From NCBI RefSeq assembly GCF_012933655.1, contig NZ_JABBJJ010000061.1:1-45051 (forward strand): a DNA stretch of 45,051 nucleotides, written 5' to 3'. The stretch comes from Pyxidicoccus fallax. Lineage in GTDB: Bacteria; Myxococcota; Myxococcia; Myxococcales; Myxococcaceae. Shown one piece after another: positions 36,920 through 45,051 of this stretch (position 1 is its first letter; each line of letters starts with the position of its first letter). The notes beneath the pieces are model-generated. The model had not been told where the DNA came from. It saw nothing but the letters and a program-made list of their open reading frames with translations, and made no database searches. A program made the translations under genes and the position numbers.

Positions 36920-37570
36920 ATGGCAGACAGCTCCGTGGAGACGTTGAAGACGGCGGTGCAGGCGCTCTATCGGGTGCACGCGGTGGAGGGCCCGCCCGGG
37001 GAGAACGGGCTGCGCACCGTGTGGCACCTGTGTCCGGACGGCGCGGAGCTGCTGTCGCTGGTGGACTCGGACGGGCGCGTGCAGCGGCAGGAGCTGACGC
37101 TCCTGGAGGACCACTACATCTGGGCCAGCGGCCAGGGGGTGCGCACCGGCAGCCTGGAGCGCTCCGGAGGTGGCAACAGGGCGGCTCCCGCCGTGGTGGT
37201 GAAGGCGGACCCGCAGCTCGTCCCGCAGCGGCTGCTCCGCGCGGCCATGGCCATGGGCACGTACACGGGCCAGGACCGTTACATCCTCCACATGCAGCGC
37301 GTGCTGGCGCTGGCGCGCGAGGGGCTGGAGATGGCCGAGGGCGTCACGCTCTTTCACGGCGCGCAGCGCCCGTCGGAGCCCACGCTGCCGGCGGTGCCGC
37401 CCGCGGAGGCCCCGGCCCCGGCCCCGGTTCAGCTCGCGTTCGGCAAGCCGCTGCCGGACGAGGTGCCGCCGCCGGTGGTGCGCAAGTCCGAGGGACTGGT
37501 GATGCTCGCCGTGCTCGCGCTCGGGGTGCTGGTGGGCCTGGGCATGCTGGTGCTCATCCTGCTGGGCTGA
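36920..37570 (+). CDS. Tail-anchored protein of unknown function
   Basis: 216 residues. The N-terminal 60 residues resemble a beta-rich domain (LRTVWHLCPDGAELLSLVD), followed by a Gly/Ser/Asn-rich part, a helical middle and a Pro/Ala-rich linker (AEAPAPAPVQ). It ends in one hydrophobic helix (VMLAVLALGVLVGLGMLVLI) at the extreme C-terminus, the layout of a tail-anchored membrane protein. No family is known to me. Its last 142 bp overlap the 3' end of the convergent membrane-protein gene; GC3 pattern favours this gene as the one under selection in the overlap. Confidence 0.7.
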   Translation: MADSSVETLKTAVQALYRVHAVEGPPGENGLRTVWHLCPDGAELLSLVDSDGRVQRQELTLLEDHYIWASGQGVRTGSLERSGGGNRAAPAVVVKADPQLVPQRLLRAAMAMGTYTGQDRYILHMQRVLALAREGLEMAEGVTLFHGAQRPSEPTLPAVPPAEAPAPAPVQLAFGKPLPDEVPPPVVRKSEGLVMLAVLALGVLVGLGMLVLILLG

Positions 37571-38463
37571 CGCGGCAGCGCCCCCCGGCCCGCCGGGATG
37601 GCCACGGGCGGCCGCTCGATGGCGCGCACCGGGTGCGCGTCCAGCACCAGCAGCACCGTCACCGCGGCGGCGGGCACCAGCCGGGCGGACCACCCCAGCG
37701 GGGAGTACCGGTTCCCCGCGGGCCGCCACGCCAGGAGGGTGAAGCCCAGCACCGCCAGCACGCCGGTGCAGCCCCAGCGCAGCATGCGCAGGCGCTCCGT
37801 CACCTCCAGCCCCGCCGCCATCAGCTCCAGCCGCTGCGACTCCGGCGCGCGGGCCAGCCCCGTCAGCAGCTCGAACAGGTGCCGGGCCTCCAGCACCCCC
37901 ACCAGCGCCACCGACGCCAGCGACGCGCACACGCCGCTCGCCAGCAGCAGGCCGCGCGAGCGGTGGGGCCCGCCCACCGCCCGGAGACAGCCCGGGTCGA
38001 ACCGGGCCAGCGCCAGCCCCAGCGAAAGCCCCAGCAGCAGCGCCACGCTGGTCCACGCGCCCAACAGCCGCGGCGCCATGGAGTGGCCCGTGCTGACGGC
38101 CCGCGCCAGCCCCGCCTCCACCGCGTCCCCCGACGGCAGCGCCGCCATCGCCCGCTCCGCGAGCACGTCCGTGCCCAAGAGGCCCAGCATCCACGGCAGC
38201 GTCGCCATGCTCAGCATGACGGCCAGCGGCACCCGCCGCTCCATGCCCGTGCTCGCCAGCGCCAGCGACAACAGCGGCAGCTCCACCAGCAGCGCCAGCG
38301 CCACCACCGCGGCGAAGGGCCCCGCGGCCTCCACCGTCCGCGCCAGCTCGACCGAGCCGCGCATCAGTGGTGCGAGTGTGAAGCACCACAGCAACACCGT
38401 GATGGGCACGGCCGCCGCCACGGAAAGCCCGGGCGCGAGACGGAGCCGGAGAGGAACGAGCAT
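37429..38463 (-). CDS. Polytopic membrane protein of unknown function
   Basis: 344 residues with about seven predicted membrane helices, for example AAAVPITVLLWCFTLAPLM, FAAVVALALLVELPLLSLAL and VPAAAVTVLLVL. The last 60 residues (after RAIERPPVAIPAG) are Ser/Thr/Pro-rich low complexity and lie in the overlap with the convergent tail-anchored gene, so the native C-terminus may be earlier or this tail may be unselected. The start is ATG 38463; the ribosome site is weak. A four-helix membrane protein gene lies 38 bases upstream on the same strand. I do not recognise either. Confidence 0.6.
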   Translation of the reverse strand: MLVPLRLRLAPGLSVAAAVPITVLLWCFTLAPLMRGSVELARTVEAAGPFAAVVALALLVELPLLSLALASTGMERRVPLAVMLSMATLPWMLGLLGTDVLAERAMAALPSGDAVEAGLARAVSTGHSMAPRLLGAWTSVALLLGLSLGLALARFDPGCLRAVGGPHRSRGLLLASGVCASLASVALVGVLEARHLFELLTGLARAPESQRLELMAAGLEVTERLRMLRWGCTGVLAVLGFTLLAWRPAGNRYSPLGWSARLVPAAAVTVLLVLDAHPVRAIERPPVAIPAGRGALPRQPSRMSTSMPRPTSTPSASTASITSPSDLRTTGGGTSSGSGLPNAS

Positions 38464-38501
38464 TTCCAGAGAGAGTAGTCTCTCCAGGTAAGTCTGTGAA
38501 T

Positions 38502-38879
38502 TCAGACTGGGGGACGACCGACCAGCCAGTAGATGACGCTGGAGAGGGCACCCACCACGGGCGACACGAGCACACCCAGCAGGTAGAGCCGGGGACACCC
38601 ACCCTCGGCGCAGCCGATGCGGCCATAGGCGAGCGCGCCGCCCAGCAGGAGGGGCACGTGCATGCCCATGAGGAATACGCCCAGCCCCCGCAGCACGAGG
38701 CCGCGGTACCAGGTGCGCGTCCACAGGCGGAAGACGATGGGGACGAGCAGCAGCGTGACGGTGGCCGTGGCGGCCAGCGTCACCTGACGGGCCGACACCG
38801 CCACGCACGCCACGCCCGCGAGCACCAGCGCGGGCACGAGCAGCAGGGCGTTGAGGGACAGGGGCTCCCGGTAACGCAT
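38502..38879 (-). CDS. Small four-helix membrane protein
   Basis: 125 residues with about four hydrophobic helices (ALLLVPALVLAGVACVAV, VTLAATATVTLLLVPIVF, LRGLGVFLMGMHVPLLLGG, LLGVLVSPVVGALSSVIYWL). A CxxxxC pair (GCAEGGC) lies in a loop. No family is recognised. The ATG at 38879 lies 61 bp after the ABC exporter stop on the same strand, so all three genes may be cotranscribed. Confidence 0.7.
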   Translation of the reverse strand: MRYREPLSLNALLLVPALVLAGVACVAVSARQVTLAATATVTLLLVPIVFRLWTRTWYRGLVLRGLGVFLMGMHVPLLLGGALAYGRIGCAEGGCPRLYLLGVLVSPVVGALSSVIYWLVGRPPV

Positions 38880-38940
38880 GGGACGGCCCCGACGCTGTCA
38901 GAGCGGCGGCGGGGAGGCAAGGCCGGGTTTCCCGCCGTGC

Positions 38941-40704
38941 TCACGCGGCGACGGCGCCCTCGCCCAGCAGCTGCGTGTACCGCCCGCGCCGCGCGAGCAG
39001 CTCCGCGTGCGTGCCGGCCTCCACCACCCGGCCGCCCTCCACCACGGCGATGACGTCCGCGTCGCGCACGGTGGACAGCCGGTGGGCGATGACGAGCACC
39101 GTGCGCCCCTTCATCAGCGCCGTCAGCCCCGCGCCCACCGCCGCCTCGCTCGCCGCGTCCAGCGCGCTCGTGGGTTCGTCCAGGAGCAGCACCGACGGCC
39201 GGCACAGGAAGGCTCGCGCCAGCACCAGCCGCTGACGTTGTCCACCCGACAGCCGGCCGCCGCGCTCGCCCACGGGCTCATCCAGCCCGCCCGGCAGCGA
39301 GCGCACGAAGTCCTCCGCGTGCGCCAGCCGCAAGGCCTCCCACAGCTCCTCGTCCGTGGCCTCGGGCTTCCCCAGCCGCAGGTTGTGGCGCACCGTCCCG
39401 GAGAAGAGGACGGGCTCCTGGGGCACCCACGCCACCTGGCCGCGCACACTCGACGGCTTCAGCCCCGACAGCGGCGCGCCGTCCCACAGCACGCGCCCGC
39501 CGGACGCGGGCAGAAAGCCCAGCAGCACGGAGAACAGGGTCGTCTTCCCCGCGCCGGACGGCCCCACCAGCGCCACGCGCGCGCCCGCGGGCACCACCAG
39601 GTCCACCCCGCGCAAGGCCTCGCGCCCGTCGGAGTACGTGGCGCGCACGCCCTCCAGCACCAGCGCCTTCGACAGCGGGCCGGCCGGCTCGCCCACGTCC
39701 GGCGGCGCCGGCTCGTCCGCGAGCGCGAACAGCCGCTCCGCCGCCACCAGCCCCGTCATCACCTGCGACAGCGTGCCGCTCAGCGACTTCACGGGTTGGT
39801 ACAGGAGCAGCGCCGCCGCCATGAAGGACAGGAGCCGCCCGGCCAGCGCCGGGTCCGCCGCCACCGCGCGCGCGCCCCACGCCACCGCCATGGCCACGCC
39901 CGCGATGCCCAGCAGTTCCACCGTGGGGCTCACCGCGCCGCGCAGGAAGAGCGAGCGGCGCATCTCCGCCAGGTAGCGCTCCGCCTCCACGTCGAACGCC
40001 TCGGCCGCCCGCGCCTGTCCACCGAAGGCCTGCACCACCGGCAGGTTCTGCAGCTGCTCGGCCGTGAGCGCCGTCAGCGCCCCCAGCCGCTGCTGCGAGC
40101 GCGCGGCCACCTTCTTCAGAGAACGGGCGAAGCGGTTGATTGGCAGGACGGTGACGGGCACCACGATGAACGTGAAGAGGAAAAGCTTTGCATCGATGAG
40201 GAAGCAGGTGACCAGCAGCGCGACAATCTGCAGCCCATCCTTGATGTACGATGTCAGCGCCTGGGTCACCGCGAACTCCACCATCGGAACCTCCGAGGTG
40301 AAGCGCGTGAGCAGCTCTCCCGAGTGACGGCGCTCGAAGAACGCGGGCGGTTGGCCGAGCAGCCGGCCATAGAGGAAGCCGCGCAGGTCCGCCATCACGC
40401 GTTGGCCCAGCCGCTGCATCAGCCCGCCCTGGAGGAACTGGGCCGTGGCCTTCACCAGCGCCACCAGCACCACCAGCAGGGGCAGCCGCTCGAGGAGCGC
40501 ATCCCCTGGCAGCGATACCCCGGCCACGGTGATGGGGTCGCCGGTGAGCACGGCGCGCAGGAGCGGGCCGACGACCCACGCGTACGCGGACGTGGCCGCC
40601 GCGGCGACGAGGGACGCGCTCACGCCCGCCACGAGCAGCGGGCGGTACGGGCGCAGGTAGCCGAGGAGTCGGCGGTAGACGTGAGGAGAAGGTCGGGGAG
40701 CCAC
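38941..40704 (-). CDS. MsbA-type ABC exporter (fused permease and ATPase)
   Basis: 587 residues, a half-size ABC exporter that would dimerise. Six membrane helices fill about 15-310. The ATPase part has Walker A GPSGAGKTT, the Q-loop VPQEPVLFSG, signature LSGGQRQR, Walker B VLLLDEPTSALD and the switch His in IAHRLST. This is the LmrA/MsbA class for lipid or drug export; the substrate is unknown. The start is a GTG at 40704 (VAPRPSPHVYRRLLGYL); no better start lies nearby. It has 158 bp to the divergent gene at 40863. Confidence 0.92.
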   Translation of the reverse strand: MAPRPSPHVYRRLLGYLRPYRPLLVAGVSASLVAAAATSAYAWVVGPLLRAVLTGDPITVAGVSLPGDALLERLPLLVVLVALVKATAQFLQGGLMQRLGQRVMADLRGFLYGRLLGQPPAFFERRHSGELLTRFTSEVPMVEFAVTQALTSYIKDGLQIVALLVTCFLIDAKLFLFTFIVVPVTVLPINRFARSLKKVAARSQQRLGALTALTAEQLQNLPVVQAFGGQARAAEAFDVEAERYLAEMRRSLFLRGAVSPTVELLGIAGVAMAVAWGARAVAADPALAGRLLSFMAAALLLYQPVKSLSGTLSQVMTGLVAAERLFALADEPAPPDVGEPAGPLSKALVLEGVRATYSDGREALRGVDLVVPAGARVALVGPSGAGKTTLFSVLLGFLPASGGRVLWDGAPLSGLKPSSVRGQVAWVPQEPVLFSGTVRHNLRLGKPEATDEELWEALRLAHAEDFVRSLPGGLDEPVGERGGRLSGGQRQRLVLARAFLCRPSVLLLDEPTSALDAASEAAVGAGLTALMKGRTVLVIAHRLSTVRDADVIAVVEGGRVVEAGTHAELLARRGRYTQLLGEGAVAA

Positions 40705-40862
40705 TGTTCGGCGGCGGACTCTGTCACCGAGTCGCCGCGACGTCCAAGGCCAGTGGCGGTTGCTTCTTCATGCCCTGCCGCCTGCCCTGCCACCGGCCAC
40801 CGAAGGCGAGCAGGCCAGTTCCGTTGCTCCCCTCCATCCCTGCGGACAGCTTCATGGGAGCC

Positions 40863-41303
40863 ATGGAAACCAATAACGAAAAAGAGGCCCTGTTCAATCC
40901 GGGCTGCGAGCCGGTGGTGGAGGACGAGGAGCGCCGGCGGCTGCTGTGGCTCATGGCCGAGTACTTCCGGACCATCGGGTACACGGACATCAAGGCCCGC
41001 CTCCCCGGCTTCATGCCACCGCCCATCCTGTCGGGCACCATTGAAGACCACCGGCCCGACTTCACCTGCCGCCAGTCCGACTCCGCGCGCACGCCCATCA
41101 TCCTGGAAATCGTCACACCCCACATGGTGGACGACCCCCTGGCGGAGAACCGCTGGAGCCTGCTGGCCAGCGCCGCGAAGCTGTACAACGCGGAGCTGCA
41201 CTTCGTCGTCCCGAAGTGGGCCGCCAATGGACCGGTCGACCCGGGGCTCAAGCGTCGGCTGGCCCGCATGGAGCTGACGGCCAACCGCGTGTGGACCGTC
41301 TGA
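40863..41303 (+). CDS. Protein of unknown function, possible degenerate PD-(D/E)XK fold
   Basis: 146 residues from ATG 40863 (GGGAG upstream; an ATG at 40854 is an alternative). The central part reads DHRPDFTCRQSD, then PIILEIVTPHMV, then ENRWSLLASAAKLYNAELHF, a strand-strand-helix-strand order like the core of PD-(D/E)XK nucleases. In active members the second strand has ExK; here it is EIV, so a catalytic Lys is absent. It may be a non-catalytic relative or another fold. No signal or membrane segment. dnaJ follows about 100 bp downstream. Confidence 0.65.
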   Translation: METNNEKEALFNPGCEPVVEDEERRRLLWLMAEYFRTIGYTDIKARLPGFMPPPILSGTIEDHRPDFTCRQSDSARTPIILEIVTPHMVDDPLAENRWSLLASAAKLYNAELHFVVPKWAANGPVDPGLKRRLARMELTANRVWTV

Positions 41304-41318
41304 TCCACACCCCCTGGA

Positions 41319-41346
41319 TTGCTGGTGCGTTTCGCTGCGTTATAGT
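41319..41346 (+). promoter_or_regulatory. Possible sigma-70-type promoter for dnaJ
   Basis: TTGCTG (41319-41324) and TATAGT (41341-41346) are separated by 16 bases, ending about 56 bases before the dnaJ ATG in the only gap of this part. This is a consensus match only. Confidence 0.4.
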
Positions 41347-41402
41347 GGCCTAGAGTTCCACGCGTCAGCGAAAAGACCAGCAATTTCCAGGGGTTGTAAC
41401 GA

Positions 41403-42536
41403 ATGCCAGCGGCAGGCGGTCAGCAGAAGCGCGACTATTACGAGGTCCTGGGCGTCCAGAAGAACGTCTCCGCGCAGGAGCTCAAGAGCGCGTTTCGCAA
41501 GGTGGCGCTCCAGTACCACCCGGACCGCAATCCGGGGAACAAGGACGCCGAGGACAAGTTCAAGGAGGCCTCGGAAGCCTACGAAGTGCTGAGCGACCCG
41601 GAGCGGCGGGCGAAGTACGACCGCTTCGGCCACGCGGGCAACCCCTTCGAGGGGTTCGGCGGCGCCGGGGGCGGCGGCTTCCAGGGCGTCAACATCAACG
41701 ACATCTTCGGCGAGATTTTCGGCGACATCTTCGGGGGAGCCCGGGGTGGACGCCGCACGAGCTCGCGTGGCGCGGACCTGCGCTACAACCTCGAAATCAC
41801 CTTCGAGGAGGCGGCCTTCGGCTGCCGGCCCAAGGTGACGATTCCGCGCCCGAAGAAGTGCGAGACGTGCACCGGCTCCGGCAGCAAGAGCGGCGCGAGC
41901 CCCCGGCCGTGCTCCACGTGCGGCGGCGCCGGCGAGGTGCGCTACACGCAGGGCTTCTTCGCCGTGTCCCGCCCCTGCGGTGACTGCGGCGGCACCGGCG
42001 CGGTGGTGCCGGACCCCTGCCAGCGCTGCAAGGGCAGCGGCAAGGTGCCCTCGGAAGAGGTCATCGAGGTGGCCATCCCCGGCGGCGTGGACAACGGCAC
42101 CCGCGTGCGCCTGGGCGGCATGGGCGAGCCCGGAGACCGCGGCGGCCCGCCGGGAGACCTCTACGTCACCGTCATCGTCAAGGAGCACCCGCTCTTCCAG
42201 CGCGAGGAGTACGAGGTCTTCTGCGAGGTGCCCATCTCCTTCACCCAGGCGGCCCTGGGCGCGAAAATCGACGTCCCCACGCTGGACGGGAAGGTGAAGA
42301 TGACCATCCCCTCCGGCACCCAGTCCGGCAAGGTGTTCCGCCTCAAGGGCAAGGGCATCCCCCACCTGCACAGCCAGCAGCGCGGAGACCAGCACGTGCG
42401 CGTGGTGGTGGAGACGCCCACCGAGCTCACCTCCAAGCAGCGCGAGCTGCTGGAGAAGTTCGCCGAGGCCGCCGGCGAGGAGTCGCACCCGCAGTCCAAG
42501 AGCTTCTTCGCCAAGGTGAAGGAGCTGTTCGGCTGA
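41403..42536 (+). CDS. dnaJ: Chaperone DnaJ
   Basis: 377-residue type I J-protein that stimulates the ATPase of DnaK and delivers clients. The J-domain carries HPD at residues 39-41 (YHPDRNPG). A Gly/Phe region follows ([18 protein letters not shown]). The zinc region has all four CxxCxGxG repeats: [24 protein letters not shown] and CQRCKGSG. The client-binding C-terminal domains and dimer end follow with usual length. The ATG at 41403 begins directly before the J-domain (RDYYEVLGV). No dnaK or grpE is adjacent in the window. A hairpin just after the gene may terminate it. Confidence 0.96.
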   Translation: MPAAGGQQKRDYYEVLGVQKNVSAQELKSAFRKVALQYHPDRNPGNKDAEDKFKEASEAYEVLSDPERRAKYDRFGHAGNPFEGFGGAGGGGFQGVNINDIFGEIFGDIFGGARGGRRTSSRGADLRYNLEITFEEAAFGCRPKVTIPRPKKCETCTGSGSKSGASPRPCSTCGGAGEVRYTQGFFAVSRPCGDCGGTGAVVPDPCQRCKGSGKVPSEEVIEVAIPGGVDNGTRVRLGGMGEPGDRGGPPGDLYVTVIVKEHPLFQREEYEVFCEVPISFTQAALGAKIDVPTLDGKVKMTIPSGTQSGKVFRLKGKGIPHLHSQQRGDQHVRVVVETPTELTSKQRELLEKFAEAAGEESHPQSKSFFAKVKELFG

Positions 42537-42556
42537 GAACGCCCTGTGGGCCGGGG

Positions 42557-42571
42557 GCCACGCCTCGTGGC
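42557..42571 (+). terminator. Hairpin after dnaJ
   Basis: GCCACG-CCT-CGTGGC gives a 6-bp perfect stem, extended imperfectly by the flanking G/C runs, about 20 bases after the dnaJ stop. No T run follows. Confidence 0.4.
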
Positions 42572-42706
42572 TCCCTGGCCGCGCGGGCGTGAAGCAGCCA
42601 ACGCCCGCACGCCGGGCGGGCACGGGTACGGGCAGTGCACGGGGGAGGGGTTTCCCGGTGGAATCTTCACCCCGCTCCGTTGTCGACGGAGGCGCACCCC
42701 ACTGCT

Positions 42707-44887
42707 ATGCACCGCCCTGCCATGGACGTCCTTCCCATCCTGCGCCGCTCGCTCGCCGTCGCGCTGGCCCTGTCGTTGACGGCCTGCCCCAACCGGTCCA
42801 CCCGTCCTCCCGCCGGAGGAGACACCGGCGAAGACGTCCCCACGGGAGACCCGTTCCCCAAGCGCCCCTCCGTGGAGGCGAAGAAGGACGCGGCCGCGGA
42901 CGCCGCGCTCGCCCAGACGGTGCAGACGGCCCGGGCCGAGCCGGACAAGAAGAAGGCCGCCGAGGCCTTCCTCGCGGTGCGCAAGGCGTACCCCGCCACC
43001 ACCGCGGGCCAGGACGCGCTCTACCAGGCCGGCGTCCTCTTCTTCGAGTCGAAGGACTTCGTCAACGCGCGCAAGTCCTTCAACGAGCTGCTCTTCGAGA
43101 ACCCGCTGCACCCCCGCGCGGATGACGCCAAGCACAAGCTGGCCGTCGCCGCCATGGAGGTGGGCGCCTACCGCGACGCGTACCAGACGCTGTCCAGCCT
43201 CGCCGACCGCGCCGAGGGCGCCGAGAAGGCGCAGCTGCAGGCCGAGGCCGCCCGCGCCGCGGAGGGTGCCGGCCTGTACGGTCAGGCGCTGACGCTGGCG
43301 GTGGAGGAGGCCGGCCGCGCCCAGGGCCCCGAGGCCCAGGCCGCCGCGGTGGCCCGCGTGGAGTCGCTGGTGGAGGGCCGCGCGGACTTCGTGGACATCG
43401 CCCGCGTGGCGGAGGGGCTGTCCCCGTCCAACCCCGCCTGGCCCGTCATCACCTTCAAGCTGGCGCGCGTCTACTACCACCTGCGTGACTGGACGCGGCT
43501 GGAGGAGACGCTGAACCGCTTCCTCGCCCAGGCCCCCAACCACGCCTTCGCGCCGCAGGCCCGCGAGCTGCTGGCCCGCGCCACGCGCCGGGTGGAGGCG
43601 AAGCCGCGCACGGTGGGCGTGCTGCTGCCCATGACGGGCCGCTACCAGCCCATTGGCGAGGCGGTGCTGCGCGGCATCCAGCTGGGGCTGGAGGGCAGCA
43701 ACATCGAGCTGGTGGTGAAGGACACGCAGGGCGACGTCAACAAGACGGGCCAGGCCATGGAGCAGCTCGCCTTCGACGAGGGCGCCATCGCCGTGCTGGG
43801 GCCCCTGCTGGCGGACGACTCCAAGCGCGCGGCGCTGGTGGCCGAGGAGCTCCAGATTCCCCTGCTGACCATGAGCCGCCAGGAAGGCATCACGGACATG
43901 GGTCCGTACGTCTTCCGCAACATGCTCACCAACTCCGCGCAGGCGACGGCCATCGCCGACTACGCGATGAACGTGAAGGGCTACAAGCGCTTCGCGCTGC
44001 TGTACCCGAACATCCCCTACGGCGTGGAGCTGGCGGACACCTTCTGGGACGAGGTCACCTCGCGCGGCGGCGCCATCCGCGGCGCGGAGCGCTACTCGCA
44101 CGACCAGACGACCTTCACCAACGAGGCCAAGAAGCTGGTGGGCCGCTACTACCTGGAGGACCGCGGCGACTACGTGGGCGGCGTGCGCGACATCCAGGGG
44201 GAGAACCTGGACGCCTACCGCCGCCGCAAGGCGCTGGAGAAGGTGAAGGCCGGCGTGGAGCCCATCGTCGACTTCGACGCCATCTTCATGCCGGACGACT
44301 GGCGCCGCGTCAGCCTCGTGGCCCCCGCGCTGGCGGTGGAGGACATCGTCACCAACGCGTGCGACCCGCGCGATTTGGAGCGCATCCGCAAGACGACGGG
44401 CAAGAAGGAGCTGAAGACGGTGACGCTCTTCGGCGCCAACCAGTGGAGCAGCCCGAAGGGGCGCTCGGGCCTGCCGGAGCTGGTGGAGCGCGGCGGCAAG
44501 TTCGTCACCTGCTCGGTGTACGTGGACGGCTTCTTCGTGGACTCGCAGCGCCCGGCCACGCGCCGCTTCGTGCAGCAGTACCGCGAGGAGTACAAGCAGG
44601 AGACGGGCAGGGACCCGGGCCTCTTGGAGGCCATCGGCTACGACTCGGCGCGCATGCTGCGCCAGCTCATCGACGCGAAGCAGGGCGCGCCGCGCACCCG
44701 CGGCGAGATGCGTGACGCGCTGGCCAACCTGAAGGACTTCGACGGTGCCACCGGCCGCACCTCCTTCAACGAGAAGCGCGAGGCGGTGAAGCAGCTGTTC
44801 CTGCTGTCCATCGACAGCAAGGGCATCACCGAAATCAACGTGGAGAAGGAGAAGGCGGCGGCGGCCCGGGGAGGCTCGGGTTCATGA
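42707..44887 (+). CDS. LpoA-like penicillin-binding-protein activator / periplasmic-binding lipoprotein with TPR
   Basis: 726 residues from ATG 42707 (GGAGG lies 14 bases upstream; ATG 42722 is an alternative). The signal peptide ends in the lipobox LTAC, so it is an outer- or inner-membrane lipoprotein. About residues 60-290 are a helical TPR-like region (GVLFFESKDFVNARKSFNEL). From RTVGVLLPMTGRYQPIGEAV on, it has the Leu/Ile/Val-binding-protein fold with AVLGPLLADDS and PLLTMSRQEGI, as in LpoA, which activates a penicillin-binding protein for peptidoglycan synthesis. This role is inference from architecture. It is coupled by an ATGA overlap to the next lipoprotein gene. Confidence 0.82.
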   Translation: MHRPAMDVLPILRRSLAVALALSLTACPNRSTRPPAGGDTGEDVPTGDPFPKRPSVEAKKDAAADAALAQTVQTARAEPDKKKAAEAFLAVRKAYPATTAGQDALYQAGVLFFESKDFVNARKSFNELLFENPLHPRADDAKHKLAVAAMEVGAYRDAYQTLSSLADRAEGAEKAQLQAEAARAAEGAGLYGQALTLAVEEAGRAQGPEAQAAAVARVESLVEGRADFVDIARVAEGLSPSNPAWPVITFKLARVYYHLRDWTRLEETLNRFLAQAPNHAFAPQARELLARATRRVEAKPRTVGVLLPMTGRYQPIGEAVLRGIQLGLEGSNIELVVKDTQGDVNKTGQAMEQLAFDEGAIAVLGPLLADDSKRAALVAEELQIPLLTMSRQEGITDMGPYVFRNMLTNSAQATAIADYAMNVKGYKRFALLYPNIPYGVELADTFWDEVTSRGGAIRGAERYSHDQTTFTNEAKKLVGRYYLEDRGDYVGGVRDIQGENLDAYRRRKALEKVKAGVEPIVDFDAIFMPDDWRRVSLVAPALAVEDIVTNACDPRDLERIRKTTGKKELKTVTLFGANQWSSPKGRSGLPELVERGGKFVTCSVYVDGFFVDSQRPATRRFVQQYREEYKQETGRDPGLLEAIGYDSARMLRQLIDAKQGAPRTRGEMRDALANLKDFDGATGRTSFNEKREAVKQLFLLSIDSKGITEINVEKEKAAAARGGSGS

Positions 44888-45051
44888 AGCCGGGCCGGAG
44901 GGCGGCGGCGCTGTTGGCGGGAGGACTGCTGGCGGCGCTGGGCGGCGGCTGCGCGCATGCGCCCCCCAGGCTGACGCCGGAGGTGGAGGCGCGGCTCACG
45001 GGCACGCCGGGAGGCTACGTCTCCGGGAAGGTGGCGGGGTGGGAGGTGGAG
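44884..45051 (+). CDS. Lipoprotein, partial at window end
   Basis: 56 codons are visible. The ATG at 44884 overlaps the previous stop (ATGA), so it is translationally coupled. The start MKPGRRAAALLAGGLLAALG followed by GGC is a lipoprotein signal with the Cys at residue 24. The following residues (PPRLTPEVEARL) give no family. Neighbourhood suggests a partner of the LpoA-like protein. Confidence 0.75.
   Translation, partial: MKPGRRAAALLAGGLLAALGGGCAHAPPRLTPEVEARLTGTPGGYVSGKVAGWEVE

Noticed and set aside
41319-41403. Sigma-54 promoter before dnaJ
   Set aside because: GG and GC are separated by 11 bases rather than the required 10, and the conserved flanking bases do not match.

Overview
The window looks like a chromosomal segment from a myxobacterium, most likely Myxococcaceae (Myxococcus, Corallococcus or Pyxidicoccus). 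The evidence is very high GC with strong GC3 bias, four eukaryotic-like protein kinase genes or relatives, three histidine kinases, a DUF2381-type protein (a family I know from myxobacteria) placed directly before a Ser/Thr kinase, and large intergenic repeat arrays. I found no rRNA, tRNA, CRISPR array, phage or intact insertion sequence. Identifications come from reading motifs, not from database searches.

Region 1 (1-9311) is signalling. It holds a Ser/Thr kinase with a PilZ-like, a J-like and a TPR tail, an AarF/UbiB-type atypical kinase, a three-PAS histidine kinase, and a single-domain response regulator on the opposite strand. Next comes a decayed chemosensory locus: a CheB remnant on the plus strand facing a CheR-PAS remnant on the minus strand. 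A small unknown gene and a NarL-type response regulator follow.

Region 2 (9312-15463) lies on the minus strand. It has an alpha/beta hydrolase whose nucleophile position reads Tyr, a ferritin-like helical protein, an O-methyltransferase abutting a VOC (glyoxalase-like) gene that lacks its 5' end, and a translationally coupled DUF2381-Ser/Thr kinase pair.

Region 3 (15464-18134) is repeat-rich. Nine imperfect 19-bp palindromes (GGAAYGGA-N3-TCCATTCC type) fill a gene-free kilobase. They are followed by a perfect 17-bp palindrome, a predicted pseudokinase (HRD changed to HRA), and a 49-bp tandem repeat that begins inside the last codons of the pseudokinase gene.

Region 4 (18135-27587, minus strand) contains tryptophan 2,3-dioxygenase, then a tight cluster read as multihaem cytochrome c lipoprotein, FIST sensor protein, hybrid histidine kinase and response regulator, with a membrane-bound PAS-GAF histidine kinase upstream. 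The order and overlaps suggest one operon that connects extracytoplasmic redox chemistry or small-ligand sensing to a phosphorelay.

Region 5 (27845-45051) contains a RapA-like SNF2 helicase; a four-gene TadE/TadG-like operon with no Tad motor genes beside it; three small unknown genes on the minus strand; a tail-anchored protein convergent with and overlapping a polytopic membrane protein; an MsbA-type ABC exporter; a small protein with a possible degenerate nuclease fold; DnaJ; and an LpoA-like lipoprotein coupled to a further lipoprotein that runs off the window.
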